Assembly (NCBI GenBank): GCA_012729315.1
Contig: JAAYDI010000014.1
Span: 1 to 64,000 of the forward strand
Direction of reading: 5' to 3'
Length of the DNA stretch: 64,000 nt
From: Planctomycetaceae bacterium
Lineage (GTDB): Bacteria > Planctomycetota > Planctomycetia > Pirellulales > Pirellulaceae
Positions 44,758 to 54,198 of the stretch are shown here, piece after piece. A model generated the notes under the pieces. It was not told the DNA's origin, searched no databases, and was given only the letters and a program-made list of their open reading frames with translations. The stretch's first letter is position 1. Each line of letters begins with the position of its first letter. The position numbers and the translations under genes are program-made.

Positions 44758-45049
44758 TCAGCTGCAGCAGCAGACCCAGCAGGCCGGCGACCAGCCGCGA
44801 TGGCCGCTCGGTCCAGCTCGCCGGGCCGGTTGCGCCTGGGAAGGGCGGCTCCGCCAGCTCCGGGAACAACTCGCTGGCCCACATCCACTGGGACGTGTCG
44901 GCTGGTGCAACCCGGCAGTGTGCGTGCGCGCGTCCTTCGCGGACCCACTGCAGTGCGGACAGACGGCTTGTACGAAGGGGGGCATCGGTACACTCCCACC
45001 GGGACGAACGTGCGAAGGGGTCCGGGCGCGCGCCGTTTATTTCCCCCAT
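44738..45049 (-). CDS. possible small gene of unknown function
   Basis: A minus-strand frame of 103 codons, from ATG 45049 (MGEINGARPDPFARSSRWEC) to a stop inside the end of the DUF5989 gene. Third-position GC is high and the C-terminus (SRLVAGLLGLLLQLIRTACR) could be a helix. There is no ribosome site and no recognised family. It could be a chance frame or a relic. Confidence 0.22.
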   Translation of the reverse strand: MGEINGARPDPFARSSRWECTDAPLRTSRLSALQWVREGRAHAHCRVAPADTSQWMWASELFPELAEPPFPGATGPASWTERPSRLVAGLLGLLLQLIRTACR

Positions 45050-45359
45050 GATGTGTGGTTGCCGTCCGAAAAACCAGCGACTGTCGGGGCTGTTCGTGAG
45101 TGGGCCTTGTTTCTTGTCGCGAGACGCAAACCCTCGACATCGCACAACTGACCGCTTACAGTAAGAATCTGCTCTGCCTGCAGTGGTAGCGCGCAGCTGA
45201 TGACGGCCAGGCGGGCGGTGTTGTCTTTCGCAAATGGATACGCAGGCGCGTCTTACGCACATCATGATCGATTTCCACTTCGGGCAGTTCACGATTCGGG
45301 CGACCAGGCAGGTCATGCAGGAACGGGGAATCGCGGTTCGGATGTGAGAGGAGGAGCGT
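44758..45359. other. 600-base spacer with two weak open frames
   Basis: Between the carbamoyltransferase operon and the pilT-like operon I see only the doubtful minus-strand frame at 44738-45049 and a 37-codon plus-strand frame at 45234-45347. It should contain the promoter for the ATPase operon; no promoter sequence stands out. Confidence 0.4.
45234..45347 (+). CDS. possible 37-residue leader or small protein
   Basis: ATG 45234 opens a frame encoding MDTQARLTHIMIDFHFGQFT and then IRATRQVMQERGIAVRM, stopping 13 bases before the pilT-like start. It could be a translated leader or chance. No ribosome site is convincing. Confidence 0.2.
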   Translation: MDTQARLTHIMIDFHFGQFTIRATRQVMQERGIAVRM

Positions 45360-46556
45360 ATGTCAATCGCGGACTCGGGAGAAGTGGTACGCATGGGGAG
45401 CCCCGAGGGCCAGATCGACGTGGGCGATCTGGAGGATCGGTTCCTGGCCAAGAATCAGGAACTCGAGGTCGACAAGTACTTCCGCGCCTGCGTCAAGCTT
45501 AAGGGGAGCGACCTGCACATGAAGGTCAGCCAGCCTCCCATTGTGCGGGTCAACGGCAAGCTCAAGCAACTCAACCGCGGTCCGATCGAGCTGGAAGAGA
45601 TGTGCCGGCTGCTGTTTCCGATGATGAACAAGCGGCACCGGACGATTTTCGATCAGCAGGGGGGCACCGACTTCGCCCACACGGTGAACGTGGATGGCGA
45701 TATCTGGCGGTTCCGCGTCAACATGCTGACGCAGATGGGCAAGATCGGGCTGGTGGCGCGGCGGGTGAGCAACTTCATTCCGGATTTCGCCGGGCTGCAC
45801 CTGCCGCCCATCATGGAGGAGCTCTGCAAGTACGACCAGGGCATGGTGCTGCTGGCCGGCGTCACCGGCTCGGGCAAGACGACGACCATCGCGTCGATGC
45901 TCAATTGGATCAACGCCCACTACAGCAAGCACATCCTGACGCTGGAGGATCCGATCGAGTTCGTCTTCACGGAGAACAAGTGCCTGATCAACCAGCGGGA
46001 GGTGGGCGAGGACGTCATCGATTTCGCGGTGGGCATGAAGCACGCGGTGCGGGAGGACCCGGATGTGATGCTGGTCGGCGAAATGCGTGACCAGGAGACG
46101 TTCATGACTGCCATCCACGCGGCCGAGACGGGGCACCTGGTGTTCGGCACGATTCACGCCGCCTCCGCCTCTACGACCATCGGGCGCATCCTCGACCTGT
46201 TCCCGGAGGAACTGCACGGGGCCATCCGCAGCGCGATCGCCTTCAACATGCGCGGCATCGTGGCGCAGAAACTGCTCCCGTCAATCAAGCCCGGTGTCGG
46301 GCGCGTGCCGACAGTGGAGGTCATGATGTTCACACCGATCGTGCGGAAACTGGTCCTGGAGGGGCAGGACGCCAAGTTGCCGGACGCCATCCGGATCGGC
46401 GCTGACGAAGGCATGCAGGATTTCACCACGAGCTTGAAGCAGTTGGTGGACGAGCAGCTGATTGACCGGCCGACCGCATTTGAAGTAGCGCCCAACCGCG
46501 AGGCACTCAAGATGGCGCTCAAAGGCATCCAAGTTTCACAACCTGGGATTCTATAG
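45360..46556 (+). CDS. pilT: PilT-type secretion/retraction ATPase
   Basis: A hexameric ATPase of the type IV pilus/type II secretion family, 398 residues. Intact motifs are GSDLHMKV in the N-terminal domain, Walker A GVTGSGKTTT at about residues 167-176, the Asp box ILTLEDPIE, Walker B DPDVMLVGEMRD and the His box TGHLVFGTIHA. Within the family it matches PilT (pilus retraction), although no other pilus gene is in the window. GAGGAGGAG lies just upstream of ATG 45360. The next gene starts directly after its stop. I use the symbol by family, not by shown function. Confidence 0.88.
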   Translation: MSIADSGEVVRMGSPEGQIDVGDLEDRFLAKNQELEVDKYFRACVKLKGSDLHMKVSQPPIVRVNGKLKQLNRGPIELEEMCRLLFPMMNKRHRTIFDQQGGTDFAHTVNVDGDIWRFRVNMLTQMGKIGLVARRVSNFIPDFAGLHLPPIMEELCKYDQGMVLLAGVTGSGKTTTIASMLNWINAHYSKHILTLEDPIEFVFTENKCLINQREVGEDVIDFAVGMKHAVREDPDVMLVGEMRDQETFMTAIHAAETGHLVFGTIHAASASTTIGRILDLFPEELHGAIRSAIAFNMRGIVAQKLLPSIKPGVGRVPTVEVMMFTPIVRKLVLEGQDAKLPDAIRIGADEGMQDFTTSLKQLVDEQLIDRPTAFEVAPNREALKMALKGIQVSQPGIL

Positions 46557-48344
46557 ATGTGTCGTAAAGCCGTTATCGTGGTGGGCAGCCTGGGACTGAC
46601 GTGCGGATGGGCCGGCGTGCTGATGGCTCAGGAGTGGCCGTACTACCCGGCCCAGGAAGTGCTCGACCGCGGGCCGGGAGATTACCTTGCCTGGTACAAA
46701 CTGCTGGCCTGCGTGATCCTGGTCTTGTTCTGGGTCCGGACCACGGACTGGATCAACCGGGACACGTTTGAGTTGGGCGACCGCATCGACATGCCCGCCC
46801 AGATCTGGAATCCGATCGCGGTGTTCGCCTTCCTGGTCGCCTTCTTGCTGGCCGTGTCGATCCCGCTGTTCGCCGTGGGCATTGTGCTCCTGTTCCTCGC
46901 CTGGGCCGCCCCGCTCGCCACGTACATTCTGATGCGCAACGGCCGCGTGACCGATGAGCAGAAGGTGCTGACGCCGGCCCATATCAAGCTGTGGTTAGCG
47001 GCGTTGATGTCGGGCCGCAAACGCAAGCAGCCGACCGACACGCTGGCCGCCCAAGAGCAGGGTCCCCCCGTGCAGTTGACGGCCTGCGGCGCCTCGGAGA
47101 CCGAGAACCAGGCCCACCTGATCATGGCGCGGCAGTCACCCGGCTACGTGCTCGTCAAAGAGCTGATTGCCGACTCCATCATGCGGCGGGCGACCCGCAT
47201 CATGCTGGACTACTCCAAGGAAGCGGTCGACGTGCGCTATGACGTCGATGGCGTCTGGCATCCGGTGGAACCGCGTGACCGGGAGTCGGGTGATGTGCTC
47301 CTGGCGGTGATGAAGAAGATCTCCGCGCTGAACATGGAGGAACGGCGGGCTCGGCAGGAAGGCGAGTTCAAGGCGAAATTCGGCAACGGCAAGTACAACT
47401 GCCAGCTGGTCAGTCAGGGAACCAAGACCGGGGAGCGCGCGATCCTGGAACTGGTGCCCGAGAAGATCCCCTTCAAGAGCCTCGACGACCTGGGGATGCG
47501 CGAGAAGATGCGGGACGAGCTCAAGGGCTTCCTGGCCAACCCTGACGGGATGGTGATCTTCAGCTCCCTGCCGCTGGGCGGGCTGCAGACGACGTGGAAC
47601 GTCGGGCTCACCGCGACCGACCGGTATCTGCGCGACTTCGCGGCGATCGAGGACAAGGCACGCCCGTTCACACATGTGGAGAACATCGAAGTCTTCCCGT
47701 TCGACGGCGCGGCGGGTCAGACGCCCGACTCGGTGCTCCGCACGATCACCCTGCGGGAGCCGGACGTGATCGTCATCCCCGACTTCGTGACGGGCACGGC
47801 CGTCGACTCGCTGTGCGAATACTCGTTGACCCAAAAACGACTGATCTGCGCCACCATCCGCGCCAAAGACGGCATCGAAGCGCTGCTCCGTATCCTGGCA
47901 CTCAAGCCACAGCAGCCCGACAAGTTCGCCGCCACTGTCACGGCGGTCCTCAACCAGCGCCTGGTCCGGTTGTTGTGCGAGACCTGCCGGCAGGCGTATG
48001 AGCCGCCCGACCAGCTCCTCCAGAAGCTGGGCATTCCCAAGGGACGGGTGGAGGTGTTGTACCGCGAGTATCAGCCGCCGCCGCCAGGAACCAAGAAGAA
48101 GAGGGGAGAACCGGAAGTCTGTCCGGACTGTGGCGGGATCGGATACCGGGGACGCACCGCCGTGTTTGAACTGATCAAGATCTCCGACGAGATGCGTACG
48201 GCGCTGGTCTCGCAGCCACGCCTTGACGTCCTCCGCCGCCTGTCGCGCCAGGCGGGCAATCTCACGCTACAGGAGGAAGGTATCCTCCTGGTGGCGCGGG
48301 GCGGCACGGCAATCACCGAACTCCAGCGAGTGCTGAAACAATAG
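46557..48344 (+). CDS. membrane-anchored GspE-like pseudo-ATPase
   Basis: In 595 residues, the N-terminal 130 hold a signal-like segment and three to four membrane helices (ACVILVLFWV; PIAVFAFLVAFLLAVSIPLF and following). From about residue 180 the protein follows GspE/PilB: LIADSIMRRATRIMLDYSKE, YDVDGVWHP, a region at the P-loop position, a zinc site (CETC about 474, CPDC about 522) and GYRGRTAVFELI. The P-loop reads MVIFSSLPLGGLQTT, lacking GKT/S, and the Walker B site reads EPDVIVIPDFV, lacking the GE. It should not hydrolyse ATP. It begins immediately after the pilT-like stop, so the pair probably forms one complex. Confidence 0.85.
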   Translation: MCRKAVIVVGSLGLTCGWAGVLMAQEWPYYPAQEVLDRGPGDYLAWYKLLACVILVLFWVRTTDWINRDTFELGDRIDMPAQIWNPIAVFAFLVAFLLAVSIPLFAVGIVLLFLAWAAPLATYILMRNGRVTDEQKVLTPAHIKLWLAALMSGRKRKQPTDTLAAQEQGPPVQLTACGASETENQAHLIMARQSPGYVLVKELIADSIMRRATRIMLDYSKEAVDVRYDVDGVWHPVEPRDRESGDVLLAVMKKISALNMEERRARQEGEFKAKFGNGKYNCQLVSQGTKTGERAILELVPEKIPFKSLDDLGMREKMRDELKGFLANPDGMVIFSSLPLGGLQTTWNVGLTATDRYLRDFAAIEDKARPFTHVENIEVFPFDGAAGQTPDSVLRTITLREPDVIVIPDFVTGTAVDSLCEYSLTQKRLICATIRAKDGIEALLRILALKPQQPDKFAATVTAVLNQRLVRLLCETCRQAYEPPDQLLQKLGIPKGRVEVLYREYQPPPPGTKKKRGEPEVCPDCGGIGYRGRTAVFELIKISDEMRTALVSQPRLDVLRRLSRQAGNLTLQEEGILLVARGGTAITELQRVLKQ

Positions 48345-48354
48345 GATTCCATCC

Positions 48355-48993
48355 ATGTTGAACCTGGTCCTGCTGCTGATCTTCCTCCTGTGCGTCGCTG
48401 CGCTCTGGTTCCAGGGGCTCTGGAGCAACGTGGTCACCTTGATCAACGTGCTGCTGGCCGCCATGCTGGCGTTAAACTACTTCGAGCCGGTGGCGAAACA
48501 GCTCGAAGGCCTCGAGCCATCGCTGGTCTACCTGTGGGACTTCATCGCCTTGTGGGGGCTCTTCGCCCTGTCGCTCGGCCTGCTGCGGGTAGTGACCAGC
48601 ATGCTGTCCCGCACCCGCGTGGCCTTCAACTTCTGGGTGGAGACGGTGGGTCGTTCCCTGACGGCCATCTGGATCGCCTGGCTGTTTGTCGGCTTCATCT
48701 GCGTCACGATTCACACCGCACCACTGGGGCCCCATCCCCTGGGGTTCCAACGCACTCCGAAATCCGGCACCTTTCTCGGCATGGCACCGGATCGCCACTG
48801 GCTGGGATTCATGCAGAGCCGGTCGCGCGGTGCCCTGTCGCGGCCCGAAACGGATGCTGCTAAATTGTCGCCTCTGGAGCAGGACAAGAATGCGGCCGTG
48901 CGGATCTTCGACCCGGAAAGCCGGTTCATCCTGAAGTATTACCATCGACGCGTGCAGTTTGCGGACGAACCAGACTACCAAGTCAGTCGTTAA
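48355..48993 (+). CDS. CvpA-like membrane protein
   Basis: A 212-residue protein with four to five membrane helices: LVLLLIFLLCVAALWFQGLW, VVTLINVLLAAMLALNYF, FIALWGLFALSLGLLRVV and GRSLTAIWIAWLFVGFICVT. The order of helices and the W-x-G-L-x-x-x-V start resemble the CvpA family. The soluble C-terminus ends in YYHRRVQFADEPDYQVSR. It begins ten bases after the pseudo-ATPase stop and is part of the same operon. Confidence 0.75.
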   Translation: MLNLVLLLIFLLCVAALWFQGLWSNVVTLINVLLAAMLALNYFEPVAKQLEGLEPSLVYLWDFIALWGLFALSLGLLRVVTSMLSRTRVAFNFWVETVGRSLTAIWIAWLFVGFICVTIHTAPLGPHPLGFQRTPKSGTFLGMAPDRHWLGFMQSRSRGALSRPETDAAKLSPLEQDKNAAVRIFDPESRFILKYYHRRVQFADEPDYQVSR

Positions 48994-49000
48994 GTACACT

Positions 49001-49720
49001 ATGAACGCAATCCAATCCGACGCTACGGCCACACCTGACGCTTCGACCACCGCCCAGGTGATCGAGTACCGTTCGCCGCAGCCGTTGGCCGTGCTGACGC
49101 TGGCTCTGGGACTACTGAGTTTCCTGGCGGTGCTGCGGCCGGTGCTGTGGGTCGTTCCGCTCGTGGCCGTGGTCCTCGGCCCGATCTCCCTGTGGCGGCT
49201 CGCCAACGACCGAACGAAGGTGGGCCGCCAGGCGGTAATCTGGGGGATGGCCCTGGCCCTGTTTTGCGGGGCCTGGGGGATCAGTCGCCACGTCTCCCGG
49301 CATTGGTGGTTGACCAGTCAGGCACGCGTCTATGCCGACGCGTGGCTGGACCTCATCCAGCAGAACCGGCTCAAAGAGGCCCATCAGTTGCACGGCCGCC
49401 AGATTCAACGCGTTCCGGAAGGTATGTCGATCGACGAGTACTATCGGACCGACGAGTCTGCAGCGCACGATATGCGCATGTTCTTCGACCGGGAGCCGCT
49501 CCGGTCGTTTGTGACACTGACGGAACCCGTGGAGGTGCAATTTCAACGGGCGGCCGTCGAAACGGACTTGCACTTCGACAGCGTCACGCTGCACTACGAG
49601 GTGATCATGCGGCGCGAAGGACGCACGTACTCCCGCCCGATTCACATCATCATGAAGCGGGAGGCGGTCGAGGGAACCAGCGATTCTCAGTGGTTCGTCT
49701 TCACCGTCGAACCGGGCTAG
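49001..49720 (+). CDS. membrane protein with C-terminal soluble domain
   Basis: A 239-residue protein. The N-terminal third has three hydrophobic segments (AVLTLALGLLSFLAVLRPVL; WVVPLVAVVLGPISLWRL; AVIWGMALALFCGAWGIS), similar to the DUF4190-type membrane module. The C-terminal 140 residues look like a small alpha/beta fold (DAWLDLIQQNRLKEAHQLHG; TLHYEVIMRREGRTYSRPIH). ATG 49001 is eight bases after the previous stop. It closes the pilT-like operon. The function is unknown. Confidence 0.75.
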   Translation: MNAIQSDATATPDASTTAQVIEYRSPQPLAVLTLALGLLSFLAVLRPVLWVVPLVAVVLGPISLWRLANDRTKVGRQAVIWGMALALFCGAWGISRHVSRHWWLTSQARVYADAWLDLIQQNRLKEAHQLHGRQIQRVPEGMSIDEYYRTDESAAHDMRMFFDREPLRSFVTLTEPVEVQFQRAAVETDLHFDSVTLHYEVIMRREGRTYSRPIHIIMKREAVEGTSDSQWFVFTVEPG

Positions 49721-49774
49721 CAGCACGCGACCGCCGGGCGCGCCGGTGGCTGATCTGGCCGCTGGCGTGTGCCC

Positions 49775-51562
49775 CTATTGCGGTTCCCCGTCGGAGGTTT
49801 CGGCCGCGCGCAGGAGTGCGAGCCGATCGCGAATGGTGCGGCGGTAGCTGGTGAAGCTGTCGGCGCCCGTGCCCGCCAGCTGGGGGACCACCTCGTTCCA
49901 GCGCAACCCTTCGGGCAGACCTGTCACGTCGGGCATGAAGCGGGCCATGTCCCAGCGCTGAGCCAGCTCCGCCAGCGGCACTTCGCGCCGCAGCACCCGC
50001 TCGGCGAAGGCGATCCCCGCCAGATCGGCGGCCAGATCCACATAGCTGAAACCGCTGCCCGTCTTCGCGTCGGTCAGCTCCTTGGCAATCCCGGCCGCCT
50101 CGGCCGCCGCCGGTCCGGCGACCGTCGCCAGATAACCCGACAGGAAGAAATGCTGCCGCAGATCGCGCCGGTCCAGCACGGTGGGGTCGCCCAGCGCCTG
50201 GCAGCGCTCCTGCCGCTCGTCCGCCGTCTCCACGGTCCGACAGAACTCGCGTGTGAGGCGATTCTGCAGCAGAGTCTCCGAGTCGTCCAGCGCGATGCCC
50301 AGACCCAGCAGGAATGCGGCCGGTGCCACATCGGCCGGCGCACCCTGGACTGCCGCCGCGGCAGACCGCACGTAGTGTTCCGTGAGGCGGTCCTGCCGGA
50401 GCGTGTCGGCGCGCGTCAATGCCGCGGTGCGCACGGCGCTCACGACGGTCCGCGTCGCGCTGGCCAGCGGTGAATCGTCGACCATGCCCACCTGGAACTG
50501 ATACTGCCGGGCCGACGTGTCCTCCGGAATCGCCTCGGCCAGCTTCGCGTAGATCTGGCTCAGCCGCAGCCGCGTGCCGGCCGACAGCTCGCGGACCGAC
50601 GTCGCGCGACGCTCCCGGATCTCCTCCGCCACCAGGTTGATCAGCAGCAGGTTGACGGGGTCGAACCGGATGCGAAACTCCTTGTGCAGCACCTGACTGT
50701 CGGCCAGAATGGGACGCATCACGGATGCCGGGTCAGGACTGTGTACGGCCCCCAGGTAGTGTCCGATCTCGTGCAGCAGCACCTCCTCGCGCTCCGGCTC
50801 GCTCATCGTTGCCGACCATTCCCGCACCAGGATATGGGGGTGCAGTATGCCGGGCGTGCCCCCCAGGTGCTGCAGGCCCGGGGACTGGCGATAACGGCCG
50901 GTGAAACCGAGGGCCACGTGTCCGGGTGCCGGGGTGACGCGGCGCTGGAATTCCGCCAGCGCCTGCGGAAACTCGACCGCTTCCTGGCTCGCCGCCCACT
51001 GGCCGACCTGCACGATCCGCAGCCGTATCCGGCAGTTCTGCTCCAGGATCTGCGACACACGCTCGATCCGCTTCCGCAAGCGGGGCTCCCACGCTGCGCG
51101 CGTCGTTAACTCGTAGTTGTCAACGAACACCTCCAGCGGCAGGTCCACCGCTGTCTTGATCCGGGCACCTGCGGTGAGTGTCCGCCCCCCCGCCGTCGCG
51201 TCCGTACTGCCCAGATCAATGGCGGTCACCTGCAGCTGTCCCCGCTCGTCCCGAACAAACAGGTAAGCCGAATTCGCATCCAGATGGTACGCCCCCTCGC
51301 GGCCGCGATCGTCGTAGACCAGTTCGCAGACACCGCGCAGCATGAGCGCGGTGAGGTCGCGCGCCGGGATGGTGATCGGATCGGACGTGGTCGGGCCCGT
51401 GCCGATCCGAAACACAACCGGTTCGCTCGTCTGGTTCGCCAGGACAATTATATCGGCCCGGCTTGTGGCAGGTACGGTCCCGAGCGGCACGATGAGCCAC
51501 AGCAGGAGCAGCAGCCAGTCTGCCGGCAGTTGATGCCCGGTGCGGAACGAGGGACACAGCAT
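49775..51562 (-). CDS. secreted matrixin-type zinc protease
   Basis: A 595-residue protein with a signal segment (WLLLLLWLIVPLGTVPATSR). Its catalytic site is HEIGHYLGAVH at residues 264-274, which fits HExxHxxgxxH of metzincins, with the Met-turn at SVMRP about 282. The N-terminal domain (VLANQTSEPVVFRIGTGPTT) is beta-rich. The C-terminal half is helical and may be a substrate or inhibitory domain. I set the start at ATG 51562, where the signal peptide begins. It probably cuts proteins outside the cytoplasm. Confidence 0.8.
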   Translation of the reverse strand: MLCPSFRTGHQLPADWLLLLLWLIVPLGTVPATSRADIIVLANQTSEPVVFRIGTGPTTSDPITIPARDLTALMLRGVCELVYDDRGREGAYHLDANSAYLFVRDERGQLQVTAIDLGSTDATAGGRTLTAGARIKTAVDLPLEVFVDNYELTTRAAWEPRLRKRIERVSQILEQNCRIRLRIVQVGQWAASQEAVEFPQALAEFQRRVTPAPGHVALGFTGRYRQSPGLQHLGGTPGILHPHILVREWSATMSEPEREEVLLHEIGHYLGAVHSPDPASVMRPILADSQVLHKEFRIRFDPVNLLLINLVAEEIRERRATSVRELSAGTRLRLSQIYAKLAEAIPEDTSARQYQFQVGMVDDSPLASATRTVVSAVRTAALTRADTLRQDRLTEHYVRSAAAAVQGAPADVAPAAFLLGLGIALDDSETLLQNRLTREFCRTVETADERQERCQALGDPTVLDRRDLRQHFFLSGYLATVAGPAAAEAAGIAKELTDAKTGSGFSYVDLAADLAGIAFAERVLRREVPLAELAQRWDMARFMPDVTGLPEGLRWNEVVPQLAGTGADSFTSYRRTIRDRLALLRAAETSDGEPQ

Positions 51563-51609
51563 AGTGTCAGTATACCAGCGCCGTGCGCTGGCGGCATGTG
51601 GCGATCGCG

Positions 51610-54198
51610 TCAGGGCGCGACGACGACACGGTAGTTGAGCACGTGCCCGCCACCAGCCTCCTCGAGGCGCAGCCAGAGCGTCTTGCCTACGAGATCCTGG
51701 CCGTCGGGCAGAGTAAATGTGCTCGTCGTGCGGCCGGGCCCGACGTCCAGCAGCTGCTGGCGCAGCCGCCGGCGCCCCGGCGCATACAGGTAGCAGGTGA
51801 AGTCCCGCGGATGGGACGTGGCATTCTCTAGCTGCTGTGTGACGATCAGCTGGTTGGCGTCGTCCAGGTAGCAGTCGGCTGCCAGACCGATATCTCCGGC
51901 ACCGACCTCCAGGTCGTGGTAAACGCTGAAATGATACTCTTGCTCGGCCTCCACCACGAAATCGACCTGCACGCGCTGACGGCCGCTGCTGGTGTCCGTC
52001 CGCACCGGGTACTCCTGCTCCGCCTCGCGGTCCCTGCCAAGCTGGAACGCCGTGGCGGTTTCGGACGCGTCCCAGTCGTCGAGGGCCTTGAGCGACGCCG
52101 CGCCTGTGACGGTGTCGGGAAACGTGTTGCGGAACCGGAGCCGTACGATCTGCCCGTTCCGGACGTCCCCAGCCAGCTGATCGAGTTGCACCGTGCAACT
52201 CAGTCGCCACTGCGCGACGGCCAGATTCACACCGGTCAGGAAGACCGGGACCGGCCCGGCGGTGAACGTCTGCGGGACCGGCTCCTTCGCGGACGCGCAG
52301 GACAGATCACTCTCTTCACCCCAGACGGTCAGCTGCCGCACGTGATCGCCCAGATAGAGCGTCTCCGTGACAGGGGACTCGTTCCAGACCACCAGTACGG
52401 CCTCATTATCGCGGGCGAACACATAGTTGTCACTGCCTCCCGGCAGCTGCAGACGCCCCAGATACGTTGCGCCCGACACGAGACGGGCCGTGGTCTGCCA
52501 CGGCAGCCACAACTCGCCGGGCGTGCCGTCGCGATTGAGCAGGCCATGCACGTCGTCGAACGGGTCCCGTACGAAGATGGCCGAGAGGCCCGCCGTTTTG
52601 GCTGCCAGCATCCGCAGCACCAGATCGCAGGCGCGCGACGCGGGACTGTACAGGTCGCGAGGCAACGGTTCAAAGGTCGTCCAGCAGGGAGAGCGGGGTT
52701 GCCTGGCGTCTGACGCATACCGAACCAGCTCCGCGCTGGTCAACGGAATCGACTCCGACATCGCCAGCAGGTCCCAGGGCGGGTCAGCCACCGACGGGAG
52801 TTCGTACAGCCAGTCCCAGGCCAGCACCAGCCGGGCGATGACCCCGGCCTGCTGCCACCGCGCGCGGACATCGCGAATGGTCGCTTCGAGCTTATCGAAG
52901 TCGGCCAGATCCGCATCAGCATCACCGCCGAGCTGCCAATGCCGGATCTTCAGGGATAGCCGTGTCAGCACCGGTTCCAGAAGGGGCTGCCAGATCTCGG
53001 GTCGCAGGAACGCGGTCCCGATCGTCAGGCGCTGCTGGTGCCCGAACTGCGGGCGCAGGTTCGCCGGGACGGCGTCCAACACCCCGACCGTCTCAATCCC
53101 CGCCACCGTCAGCTGATCGACCAGGGAGACAAGCCGGTCCAGTTCGGGAGTGTCCGCCGGATCGCACCAGACGGGATACTTGAACCAGCCGACGCGCGCC
53201 TCCTGCAACAGTTTCACCAGCGCCTCGCCGGCGACCGGCAGCTCGCGGCTGGTCATCGACCAGCCGAACTCGCTCGGGCCGGTGCTGCCTCCTGGTCGCA
53301 TGACTGCCAGGGACACCACCTGTTCGGCCACCGCGTCATCGTCTGACGTGAGCGTCGCGCGGACGGTGTAATATCCCCAGGCGGGCACGTGCGGGCTCCA
53401 CGTCACCGACCCGGCGAAACCGTCCTCGTCGGACTTGGCCAGCGGCGGGTCCTCCACCACGTCGGCGTCCAGCGGCAAGGTGGCTGAGTCGACGCGGCGG
53501 CCGGCCACGTCCACCAGGTCCAGCTGCACCTGCCGGGCCGTGCTCGCTACGCCCGAAACGTGGCACGTCACCGCCACCTGTGCTGGATCCCAGAACAGGT
53601 TCTGAGGCTGCAGCGTGCTGAGCACCAGGCGGGGAAACCGCGTGAGACGAATCTCGTCGAACCACACAGTGCCCTGCAGATCGGCACGCTCCGTCGGCAT
53701 CACGTGCAGCCGGATCACGGCGAAGCGGGCAGTCGGATCGCGCGGGGTCAGCGGCCCAAGCCGCACGTCCTGCCACTCGGGCGCCACCGTGAACTCCGGG
53801 GAACGATACGATTCCTGCGGCGCGCGCCGGGCATCCTCGAACGTCACACTGTAATACGCCACGTCATGTTTGAGCCCCGCCGTCTTCAGCTTGCCCTGCA
53901 GCAGGTAACTGCAGTGCGGGGTCACTCGGATCGGCGGGCTGTTCAGTATCGCGGCGCCGCCATCGAGTTCGACGCGCAGGCAGTGTGCGGTCGCGCCGGC
54001 CGGATCCTCGACGATGCCAATCCGCACATAGTGCGGAAAACCCGGGCCACGCTGCCGCGTCCAGCCGTCCGGCCAGCCATCGTAGTCCGTGTCGTCCGCC
54101 TGCTCGAATCCCGTCGCGTACACGACGTGCGCGCCGCGCGCGTCGACCGGCTCCGCGGGTTGAGCCGCTAACAGGATGACAGGGAGCCAGCAGTACAT
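51610..54198 (-). CDS. large secreted carbohydrate-active-type protein
   Basis: The 862-residue protein starts with a short signal peptide (MYCWLPVILLAAQPAEP) and FEQADDTDYDGWPDGWTRQR, which resembles the start of a carbohydrate-binding jelly-roll. Ig-like modules follow. From about residue 330 a region with GWSMTSRELPVAGEALVKLL, WFKYPVWCDP and RHWQLGGDADADLADFD looks like a (beta/alpha)8 barrel. The C-terminus is beta-rich. GGAGG six to seven bases before ATG 54198 fixes the start. Catalytic residues cannot be assigned. Its likely role is polysaccharide recognition or hydrolysis. Confidence 0.65.
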   Translation of the reverse strand: MYCWLPVILLAAQPAEPVDARGAHVVYATGFEQADDTDYDGWPDGWTRQRGPGFPHYVRIGIVEDPAGATAHCLRVELDGGAAILNSPPIRVTPHCSYLLQGKLKTAGLKHDVAYYSVTFEDARRAPQESYRSPEFTVAPEWQDVRLGPLTPRDPTARFAVIRLHVMPTERADLQGTVWFDEIRLTRFPRLVLSTLQPQNLFWDPAQVAVTCHVSGVASTARQVQLDLVDVAGRRVDSATLPLDADVVEDPPLAKSDEDGFAGSVTWSPHVPAWGYYTVRATLTSDDDAVAEQVVSLAVMRPGGSTGPSEFGWSMTSRELPVAGEALVKLLQEARVGWFKYPVWCDPADTPELDRLVSLVDQLTVAGIETVGVLDAVPANLRPQFGHQQRLTIGTAFLRPEIWQPLLEPVLTRLSLKIRHWQLGGDADADLADFDKLEATIRDVRARWQQAGVIARLVLAWDWLYELPSVADPPWDLLAMSESIPLTSAELVRYASDARQPRSPCWTTFEPLPRDLYSPASRACDLVLRMLAAKTAGLSAIFVRDPFDDVHGLLNRDGTPGELWLPWQTTARLVSGATYLGRLQLPGGSDNYVFARDNEAVLVVWNESPVTETLYLGDHVRQLTVWGEESDLSCASAKEPVPQTFTAGPVPVFLTGVNLAVAQWRLSCTVQLDQLAGDVRNGQIVRLRFRNTFPDTVTGAASLKALDDWDASETATAFQLGRDREAEQEYPVRTDTSSGRQRVQVDFVVEAEQEYHFSVYHDLEVGAGDIGLAADCYLDDANQLIVTQQLENATSHPRDFTCYLYAPGRRRLRQQLLDVGPGRTTSTFTLPDGQDLVGKTLWLRLEEAGGGHVLNYRVVVAP

